From positions 1 to 22,062 of the forward strand of contig JAEZED010000089.1 in the NCBI GenBank assembly GCA_023417885.1: a DNA stretch of 22,062 bases, in the 5' to 3' direction. The position numbers and the translations under genes were made by a program. Shown here piece after piece: positions 16,012-22,062 of this stretch. This DNA is from Planctomycetota bacterium. Its GTDB lineage: Bacteria > Planctomycetota > Phycisphaerae > Tepidisphaerales > Tepidisphaeraceae. The first letter of the stretch is position 1, and each line of letters opens with the position of its first letter. The notes beneath the pieces were generated by a model. The model searched no databases. It was given only the letters and a program-made list of their open reading frames with translations, and had not been told where the DNA came from.

Positions 16012-18222
16012 ATGCGAGTAGAAGCCGAGGCATGCCTTCGACGCCCCCACCGGCGCGGCTCGGCGGCGACCATTGCGATGGTCTACCTCGTGCTCATGAG
16101 CAGCATCGCGGTGGCGACGTTCTTCGTCGCGACGCTTTCGGTGCGCGGGGCGGTGGCGAGCGGTGACCTGCTTCGCGCGCGCGCGATGGCCGAGAGCGGC
16201 ATCCGCTGGCAGGCCTCGCGTCTGCGCCTGGCATCGCTCCGGCCCGTGACGACCAAGGGAAATCTCGACGCCGGCGACGCCGACACGCTCTGGCCGCAGG
16301 TGCGCGACCGGATCGCCGCCGACTGGTCGAACATCCCGGGGGCCGGCCTGAGCGTGACCACGGGAACCGACTTCGTCGAGATGGACGGCATGCAGCTTCA
16401 CGGCGGGCACTTCCGGATCCGCGTGGAACGGCTGGAGGGGTACGAGACCAATCCGCTGAGCGACGCCTACCGGCAGTTCATGCGCGTGACGAGCACTGGC
16501 GTGGTGAATCCCGGCTCATCGGAGGAGATCACGCGGGCCGTGAGCATGAACTTCTCGCTGGACAAGCGCATCGATTTCGCGATAGCGGGGAAGACGCGCA
16601 TCCAGATCGGCCGGAACACGCTGGTGGAGGGGGACGTCGCGATGGGGACGGCCGGGCTCTATCCCCCCTTCCTGGTGCTGTCCGACTTCACCCACTTCGA
16701 TACCTGGCTGAAGGGGGACGTGGAGTCGTGGGCGCGGTTCCTGAAGCGCAATCACGACGGGTACGGCAACCGCGTGAGCATGAACGACACTGACGTGGCC
16801 GAGAAAGCCCTCGCGGCCGGCTTTACCGACTACAACGAAGACGGCTACATGGACGAGTTCGACCTCTTCCTCCGCCGCTTCGACGAGGACGGGGACAAGG
16901 CGGTGAGCCGTGAGGAATTCAGCGGCCCCGACGGGCTTCGCGAGCCCAACCTCTGGCACGCGATCGACAGCCTTGGCGCCCCGATGTTCGCCGGCGATCC
17001 CACGCGCGCAGGCTACATGGACGACCTGATCGACTCGCGCGACTTCTACTTCAAGATCGGCGGAACCGTCACCTCGCGCGACTCCGAATCGGCCTGGCAG
17101 AGCTGGATGAACAAGAACGGGGGCGGTTCGATCCACGACGTGCTCCAGGGCCCGGTCGTCCCCTCGCATCCCTCCGACGCGCCGGTGACTTTCGGCGCCC
17201 CCGCCGCCGAGATCGTCGACCTGGACCCGGCGAACTTCGAAGACGCGGCGGAGATCTTCCGGGGCAAGACCGGCGAGTCCGCCGGCGCGCCCGCACGGCA
17301 GTACCGGCAGGCGACCGACTCATCGGGCAACCCGCTCTTCACAGGCACCGGCTCCAACCGCAAGCCCGTGATGGAGGCGCAGATCCTGGAGAACACCGTG
17401 CTGTCGCTCGACGACGCGAACGTGACGGTGAACAGCAAGGGATCGGTTGTGCCCGTAATGGTCGATGAGCGCACGCCCCACGGCTCGAGCAGCTGGCAGG
17501 CCACCTACCGCCGCCCCGTGTTCCGGAACATGCACCTGAAGAACGTGGTCATCCCCAAGGGGATGAACCCCCTCTTCGAGAACTGCACCTTCGAGGGCGT
17601 CACGTTCGTTGACATGACGCGCGACATCGTCGTCGGCGGAAAAGTGCGCCACGACAGCGGCAGCGGCATGGACTGGAGCAAGCGGATGAAGTCGGGCTCC
17701 TTCAGCTCCAACACGCCCCTGACCTCCTCGAACTCGCTCGCCTACACGCAGGGGAACAACGTCCGGTTCGAGTCGTGCACGTTCGAGGGGCCGCTCGTGA
17801 ATCCGTATAGCACCGCCTACACCCACTTCAGCAACTCTTGGGAGTTCACCGGGGAGACGCTTTTCGACAACAAGGCGGACGAGACCGCCACGATCGTCGC
17901 GCCCCAGACGAACATCGAGATGGGCAGCTTCGAGCGCCCGGGCGAGGCCCCGTCGAAGCTTGTCGGCGTGGTGGTCGCCGGCAACATCGACATCCGCGGC
18001 GTCGGCATCGTCGACGGCTCGATCCTCGTCACCGGCGACGGCGCTGGCAACACCACGCTCGGCTACTTCGGCGCCAGCGACGGCGATACCGATCCGTCGG
18101 CGATGCCCGAAGGCGGGTACGGCCGGCTGAACGTGCGCTTCAACCCCTACCGCGCCCTGCCGGACGGCATCGCGCTAGCGGTGATCTTCGACCCGATTCC
18201 CTCGACCTACACGGAGCACTGA
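16012..18222 (+). CDS. Large PilX-like minor pilin with EF-hand-like insert, PilX4
   Basis: The 736-residue protein has G16, a hydrophobic helix at about 17-41 (AATIAMVYLVLMSSIAVAT) and MAESGIRW, so its N-terminus is PilX-like. It then shares landmarks with PilX1-3: IDFAIAGKTRIQIGRNTLVEGDV (compare FDFGVASKS...IGNTSI) and VVIPKGMNPLFENCT (compare the IPANTNPTF block), and a tail PIPSTYTEH (compare PLPGSYEEV). An insert carries two EF-hand-like calcium loops: DYNEDGYMDEFD at 273-284 and DEDGDKAVSREE at 291-302 (Lys replaces Gly at loop position 6). ATG 16012 has GGAG 8 nt upstream; GTG 15994 overlaps PilV2 and is less likely. Role inferred as a large minor or tip pilin, perhaps calcium-dependent. 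Confidence 0.75.
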   Translation: MRVEAEACLRRPHRRGSAATIAMVYLVLMSSIAVATFFVATLSVRGAVASGDLLRARAMAESGIRWQASRLRLASLRPVTTKGNLDAGDADTLWPQVRDRIAADWSNIPGAGLSVTTGTDFVEMDGMQLHGGHFRIRVERLEGYETNPLSDAYRQFMRVTSTGVVNPGSSEEITRAVSMNFSLDKRIDFAIAGKTRIQIGRNTLVEGDVAMGTAGLYPPFLVLSDFTHFDTWLKGDVESWARFLKRNHDGYGNRVSMNDTDVAEKALAAGFTDYNEDGYMDEFDLFLRRFDEDGDKAVSREEFSGPDGLREPNLWHAIDSLGAPMFAGDPTRAGYMDDLIDSRDFYFKIGGTVTSRDSESAWQSWMNKNGGGSIHDVLQGPVVPSHPSDAPVTFGAPAAEIVDLDPANFEDAAEIFRGKTGESAGAPARQYRQATDSSGNPLFTGTGSNRKPVMEAQILENTVLSLDDANVTVNSKGSVVPVMVDERTPHGSSSWQATYRRPVFRNMHLKNVVIPKGMNPLFENCTFEGVTFVDMTRDIVVGGKVRHDSGSGMDWSKRMKSGSFSSNTPLTSSNSLAYTQGNNVRFESCTFEGPLVNPYSTAYTHFSNSWEFTGETLFDNKADETATIVAPQTNIEMGSFERPGEAPSKLVGVVVAGNIDIRGVGIVDGSILVTGDGAGNTTLGYFGASDGDTDPSAMPEGGYGRLNVRFNPYRALPDGIALAVIFDPIPSTYTEH

Positions 18223-18833
18223 TGTCGGCACCGAACAAGGTGACGTTCGCGCGCCGGCGGACGGCGCGCCGCGGGCTGGGGCTGGCCGAACTGCTGATCG
18301 CCGGCGCCATCGTCGCCTCCCTTCTCGCCGCGGTGGCGGTTGCGGTGGACGCGAGCTTCCAGCTTTACGCGGCCAACCAGGTGCGCGCCCAGACGACGCA
18401 GCGCGCGCGGATCGCGCTGGACCGGATGCTGGCGAGCGTCCGGGTCGCGGAGGATCACGCGCCGCTGGACGAGGAGCTGCGGCCCGACTTCACCACGGGC
18501 CTGATCGTGCAGGATACGGGAATCGTGATGTTCGACGAGGCGGGCCAGATCATCGGCTGGCGCTACGACGAGGATCAGGAGGCGCTGCTCTTCACGCGCG
18601 GCGAGGATTCCCATGTCATGCTGCGCGACGTGCGGGCCTTCCGGGTGACGCTCGAGCCGATGCGCTCACGCACCGCCGTGCGCACCGGCGGGGCCCACGA
18701 CCGGCTGCGGCGCGCCTCCGTGCTGCTGACCGTGGGCGTGGCCGGCGGCGAGCCGGGCATCGACGGCCGGGCGCAACAGGAGACGTTCAGCCTCTCCTCC
18801 AGCGTGGTGCCGCGGCGAAACGTCGGCCTGTGA
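18222..18833 (+). CDS. PilW-like prepilin (minor pilin), PilW2
   Basis: The 203-residue prepilin-like protein starts with a basic leader ending TARRG, then LGLAELLIAGAIVASLLAAVAVAVD. Cleavage is expected after G18 and E23 is +5. The stalk helix contains TTQRARIALDRMLASVRVAEDHAPL and the globular domain ends ETFSLSSSVVPRRNVGL. It is clearly paralogous to PilW1. ATG 18222 overlaps the PilX4 stop by one base (TGATG) and has GGAG 5 nt upstream, so coupled translation is likely. It ends the pilin region; the next gene starts 44 bp later. Confidence 0.82.
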   Translation: MSAPNKVTFARRRTARRGLGLAELLIAGAIVASLLAAVAVAVDASFQLYAANQVRAQTTQRARIALDRMLASVRVAEDHAPLDEELRPDFTTGLIVQDTGIVMFDEAGQIIGWRYDEDQEALLFTRGEDSHVMLRDVRAFRVTLEPMRSRTAVRTGGAHDRLRRASVLLTVGVAGGEPGIDGRAQQETFSLSSSVVPRRNVGL

Positions 18834-18865
18834 AACGGGCCCCGGGCGCCAGCGGCGATGCGACC

Positions 18866-18871
18866 TAGAAT
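18866..18871 (+). promoter_or_regulatory. -10 box (TAGAAT) for a possible leaderless mRNA
   Basis: TAGAAT ends 6 bp before the GTG at 18878, so transcription would start at or within one base of the start codon. No Shine-Dalgarno sequence is present and no good -35 is visible. Leaderless translation is the simplest reading. Confidence 0.45.
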
Positions 18872-18877
18872 CGGGTC

Positions 18878-20038
18878 GTGAAGTACTACTACGGCGAGTA
18901 CGACGGGCAGGAGTTCCCGACGCAGGACAAGCTGTTCGGCTTCGACCAGCTGATGAACATGATCCTGCGGCACGGCGAGGACGCGCTGGACGCCCTCCAG
19001 CACATGCTCGAGCGGGGGGACAACGACGAGATCAACGAGATGATCGAGCAGATGCTCCAGGAGGGCATGCTCGAGAAGGACGGCCAGGGGAAGCTCCGCC
19101 TGACGCCGCGGGCCATCACCGGCATGCAGCAGAAGGCGCTGATGGAAGTTTTCGCCAACCTCAGCCGCGGCCGGCGCGAGGGGCACGAGCGGACGACGCC
19201 CGGCCAGGGCGGCGAGCGGGTTGACGGCACCAAGCCGTACCAGTTCGGCGATCCGGTCAGCGAACTCGATCTTCACAGGACGCTTCACAACGCGATCCAC
19301 CGCCACGGCCTGCCCGACTTCAAGTCGGGCGGCCGGATGCGGTTCGACGAGCGCGACATGGAGCTGCACCTGCACGAGGGCGTCACCTCGTGCAGCACGG
19401 TCGTGCTGCTGGACATGAGCGGCAGCATGATGCGCTACGGACGCTTCCTGTCGGCCAAGAAGGTCGCGATGGCCATGCAGGCGCTGGTGCGGGGAAGGTT
19501 TCCGCAGGACACGATCGACTTCGTCGGCTTCTACAGCGGCGCGGAGCGCATCCCCGAGTCGGCCCTGCCGCTAGCCATGCCCAAGCCGGTCACCATCTAC
19601 GACTACCAGGTGCGACTGCGCGTGCCGATCGAGAAGATCGACCGCGCTCCGCAGCACTTCACCAATCTGCACATGGGCCTCCAGACCGCCCGCCGCATCC
19701 TCAAGCGGCGGACCAGCGAGAACAAGCAGATCTTCATCATCACCGACGGACAGCCGACGGCGCACCTGGAGGGAGAGCATGTCTACCTGCTCTATCCCCC
19801 GGATGAGCGATCCACGGTGGCGACGCTGAAGGAGGCGGTACTGGCGGTGCGCGAAGGGTGCCGGATCGCGACGTTCGCCCTGATCGAGGACTACTGGGGG
19901 ATGGACTGGGTCAGCTTCGTGGACCAGCTCACCCGGCTGACCAAGGGGGTGGCGTTTTACACCGCGTCGGGGGAGCTGGCATCGTGCGTGATGGAGAGCT
20001 ACCTGTCGGGGCGGAAGAAGAAGGCGCACATCGGGTGA
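18878..20038 (+). CDS. von Willebrand A (MIDAS) domain protein
   Basis: The 386-residue, soluble-looking protein has an acidic helical N-terminal half (about 1-165, QLMNMILRHGEDALDALQHML, EINEMIEQMLQEGML) and a C-terminal VWA domain. The metal-ion-dependent adhesion site is complete: D179-M-S181-G-S183, T262 (HFTNLH) and D290 (IFIITDGQP). No signal peptide or membrane span is seen. Such VWA proteins often act with MoxR-type AAA+ ATPases as metal-insertion or chaperone modules, but no such ATPase lies in this window. Start GTG 18878 gives MKYYYGEYDGQEF; alternatives inside are worse. The gene stands apart from the pil cassettes by 44 bp and its own -10. I do not recognise a specific role. Confidence 0.85.
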   Translation: MKYYYGEYDGQEFPTQDKLFGFDQLMNMILRHGEDALDALQHMLERGDNDEINEMIEQMLQEGMLEKDGQGKLRLTPRAITGMQQKALMEVFANLSRGRREGHERTTPGQGGERVDGTKPYQFGDPVSELDLHRTLHNAIHRHGLPDFKSGGRMRFDERDMELHLHEGVTSCSTVVLLDMSGSMMRYGRFLSAKKVAMAMQALVRGRFPQDTIDFVGFYSGAERIPESALPLAMPKPVTIYDYQVRLRVPIEKIDRAPQHFTNLHMGLQTARRILKRRTSENKQIFIITDGQPTAHLEGEHVYLLYPPDERSTVATLKEAVLAVREGCRIATFALIEDYWGMDWVSFVDQLTRLTKGVAFYTASGELASCVMESYLSGRKKKAHIG

Positions 20039-20115
20039 TCGGCCGGGGCGGGGCGGAGGGGCCGGGGGCGGCACGTGCAGAACCCGAAGGGTGTGCGTCA
20101 AAGACTGGCAGGCTT
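20039..20115. other. Short spacer after the VWA gene
   Basis: About 77 bp of very G-rich DNA between the VWA stop and the bamA -35 box. No reading frame, hairpin with a T-run or other signal was seen. Confidence 0.4.
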
Positions 20116-20143
20116 TTGACTTAGGGGAGGCTTCGGCTAGACT
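20116..20143 (+). promoter_or_regulatory. bamA: Sigma70-type promoter for bamA
   Basis: TTGACT (20116-20121) and TAGACT (20138-20143) are separated by 16 bp. Each box differs from consensus by one or two bases, the best promoter match in the window. Start of transcription is expected near 20150, giving a leader of about 65-105 nt depending on the start codon used. Confidence 0.6.
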
Positions 20144-20215
20144 GCTCGGCCACCTGGCCTCCGGGAAGCGGGGGCGGGTGATGCTTCAAGGGCACCTACC
20201 CAGGGACCGGCCGCG

Positions 20216-22062
20216 GTGAACGACCAAGCGAAGACGAGGACCCCCCTGCCGTTGATGAAGCGGCACCTGGCCGCGCTGATCATCGCCGGGGCGTGCATGC
20301 CGGTGGGGGTGTACGGGCAGACGGGGGAATCGGCGGCGACGCAGCCGGGGATCGAGGCGGCCGCCCCGCCGGCGCGGGTGCTGCAGGTCGCGCCGGAACT
20401 GCGCGGCCGGCGCGTGGAGGCGGTGCGCATCGCCGGCAACGTGCAGGTGTCGCCGTCGGTGATCCTCAACGTGGTGCGCACGCGCGAGGGGGAACCGTTT
20501 GAGCCCACGACGGTGGAAGAGGACATCAAGCGGATCTTCGATTTGCGCACCTTCGCCAACGTCGAGGCTAAGGTCGAGCCGACCCAGACCGGGGTGGTGG
20601 TGGTCTACGTGGTGACCGAGCAGAAGCAGGTCACCTCGCTGGCGTTCAAGGGGAACCGGAAGATCGACACGCGCACGCTGCAGGATTCGATCGACATCGC
20701 CCCGGGGCAGGCGATCGACCGGTTCCGCATCGCCATCGCGCAGCAGGCGATCGAGACGCTCTACCGGGACAAGAACTTTCCCTACGCCCACGTGACCGTG
20801 CCGCCCGAGCCGCTCACCGAGCGCGGGGAACTCGTCTTTGAGATCACCGAAGGCCCCGAGGTGCGCGTCCGCAAGGTGGACTTCATGGGGCGCAAGTCCT
20901 TCACCAAGGGACGGCTGCTCGACCAGGTCAAGACGCGCTCCTGGATCTGGATCTTCCGCGCCGGCACCTACGACCCCGAGCAGGTGGATGACGACGTGGC
21001 AAGCCTGCGCCGGTTCTACATCGACAAGGGGTTCTTCGACGTGAAGGTCGGGCGCAAGATCATCGTCTCGCCGGACCAGACCGAAATCCAGGTCAACTTC
21101 GTGATCGACGAGGGACCGCGCTACCAGGTGCGGAACATCCGCTTCCAGGGGAACGCCAGCGTCGCCGAGGCGGACCTGCGGCAGAACCTGAACCTGGTCG
21201 AAGGCGAGTATTACGACAACGACGTGGTGCAGCGCGACATCCGGCAGATCGTCAAGGCGTACAGCCCGTTCGGGTTCGTCTACCAGCCCGAGAGCGAGAA
21301 CCCGGACTACCTGCGCATCCGCCCCACCCAGGTCTTCCAGAGCGAGCCCGGGACCGTGGACCTGGTGTACGACATCGCCGAGGGCAAGCCCTTCCGGCTG
21401 GGGCGGGTGATTGTCAAGGGGAACAGCAAGTCGATGGACAAGCTGGTGCTGCGCGAGATGCGCATGGTGTCGGGGGAGCTGTATGACTCGGCGGCGGTGC
21501 AGGATGGGCTGGAGCGTCTGCGGCAGCGTCCCTACTTCACGCGCGTGCAGGCGACCCCCATCGGCGATTCGCCCGACACCCGGGACGTGCTGGAGGAGGT
21601 GACCGAGGGGCGCACCGCGCAGTTCAACATCGGCGCGGGCGTCAACTCCAACGGCGGCGTGGCCGGGCAGATCGCCTACACCCAGCGCAACTTCGACATC
21701 GCCAACTGGCCGGCCTCCTGGAGCGACGTCTTCTCCGACCGCGCCTTCACCGGCGCCGGGCAGACCCTGCGCGTGGCGATCGAGCCGGGGGACCAGTTCT
21801 CCAACGCCTCGATCTTCTTCGGCGAGCCCTTCCTCTTTGACCAGAACTACAGCTTCAGCAACGAGCTCTACTACCGCACCCGGGTGCGCGAGGATTACGA
21901 CGAAATCCGCATCGGCGACCGCATCAGCTTCGGCAAGCGCTTCACCGACCAGTGGACCGGCACCGTCAGCCTGCGCGGCGAGGATGTGAACATCAAGGGA
22001 ATCGAAGAGCCGGAAGACCGGGCCCAGGAGATCCTCGACGAGCAGGGGCACTCCACGCTCAC
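20216..22062 (+). CDS. bamA: Outer-membrane protein assembly factor BamA (3' end beyond window)
   Basis: BamA inserts beta-barrel proteins into the outer membrane. The frame is open to the window edge, giving 615 complete codons. A signal peptide is visible (MKRHLAALIIAGACMPVGVYG). Five POTRA domains follow, starting near residues 66 (VEAVRIAGN), 139 (VTSLAFKGN), 216 (VRVRKVDFMG), 303 (YQVRNIRFQGN) and 393 (FRLGRVIVKGN), each closing on a phrase such as EITEGPE, VIDEGPR or DIAEGKP. The barrel begins about residue 468 (AQFNIGAGVNSNGG) with IFFGEPFLF, a BamA hallmark. Start GTG 20216 has AGGGA 9 nt upstream; ATG 20255 would give a more conventional signal peptide and is a serious alternative. 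No other Bam component is adjacent. Confidence 0.92.
   Translation, partial: MNDQAKTRTPLPLMKRHLAALIIAGACMPVGVYGQTGESAATQPGIEAAAPPARVLQVAPELRGRRVEAVRIAGNVQVSPSVILNVVRTREGEPFEPTTVEEDIKRIFDLRTFANVEAKVEPTQTGVVVVYVVTEQKQVTSLAFKGNRKIDTRTLQDSIDIAPGQAIDRFRIAIAQQAIETLYRDKNFPYAHVTVPPEPLTERGELVFEITEGPEVRVRKVDFMGRKSFTKGRLLDQVKTRSWIWIFRAGTYDPEQVDDDVASLRRFYIDKGFFDVKVGRKIIVSPDQTEIQVNFVIDEGPRYQVRNIRFQGNASVAEADLRQNLNLVEGEYYDNDVVQRDIRQIVKAYSPFGFVYQPESENPDYLRIRPTQVFQSEPGTVDLVYDIAEGKPFRLGRVIVKGNSKSMDKLVLREMRMVSGELYDSAAVQDGLERLRQRPYFTRVQATPIGDSPDTRDVLEEVTEGRTAQFNIGAGVNSNGGVAGQIAYTQRNFDIANWPASWSDVFSDRAFTGAGQTLRVAIEPGDQFSNASIFFGEPFLFDQNYSFSNELYYRTRVREDYDEIRIGDRISFGKRFTDQWTGTVSLRGEDVNIKGIEEPEDRAQEILDEQGHSTL

Noticed and set aside
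20186..22051. 621-codon open frame on the - strand opposite bamA
   Set aside because: Complement of the strongly coding bamA frame, with composition typical of a shadow frame and no recognisable motif.
1..22062. CRISPR arrays, tRNA/rRNA genes, insertion sequences, prophage or defence genes
   Set aside because: None found: no regularly spaced repeats, no cloverleaf or rRNA-like stretch, and no transposase, integrase, nuclease or toxin-antitoxin motif in any plausible frame.

Overview
The window is a GC-rich (roughly two-thirds G+C), densely packed stretch with every supported gene on the + strand. It is a chromosomal region of a Gram-negative (diderm) bacterium: it encodes a type IV pilus (T4P) assembly locus and ends in an outer-membrane BamA. 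The style of the prepilins (paired PilV-like proteins with a GFTLIEA start, large PilX-like proteins with beta-helix bodies, GLSLAE/GLGLAE prepilins) and a PilN whose PilM-binding motif lies well inside the protein suggest Planctomycetota, possibly a Phycisphaerae-like lineage. That assignment is inference from gene style; no rRNA or other taxonomic marker is present.

Layout. 29-1282: hemW, a radical-SAM protein with no obvious link to the rest. 1398-5009: the inner-membrane alignment complex, pilM, pilN, pilO and a PilP/GspC-like protein, with 34-67 bp spacers. 5077-9462: the motor genes pilB (extension ATPase), pilT (retraction ATPase) and pilC (platform). 9558-18833: eight minor-pilin-type genes in two cassettes. 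Cassette 1 is PilV1 - PilX1 - PilX2 - PilX3 - PilW1 and cassette 2 is PilV2 - PilX4 - PilW2. PilX1-3 are tandem paralogues (X2 and X3 very close). PilX4 is a much larger relative with an inserted EF-hand-like pair. 18878-20038: a von Willebrand A (MIDAS) protein, possibly read from a leaderless mRNA. 20216-end: bamA with five POTRA domains, cut off in the barrel, behind a good sigma70-type promoter.

How it works together. PilM-PilN-PilO-PilP/GspC would couple the cytoplasmic motors and PilC to an outer-membrane secretin that is not in the window. PilB would extend and PilT retract a pilus whose major pilin, prepilin peptidase and PilQ secretin must also lie elsewhere. The prepilin cassettes probably make minor pilins or tip components. 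The three or four beta-helix PilX proteins are the unusual part and the best candidate for something not well described.

No gene-free stretch exceeds 300 bases. The longest gaps are 11517-11720 (a structured element, described below), 6895-7077 (palindromes) and 20039-20215 (bamA promoter). No tRNA, rRNA, CRISPR array, transposase or integrase was seen.
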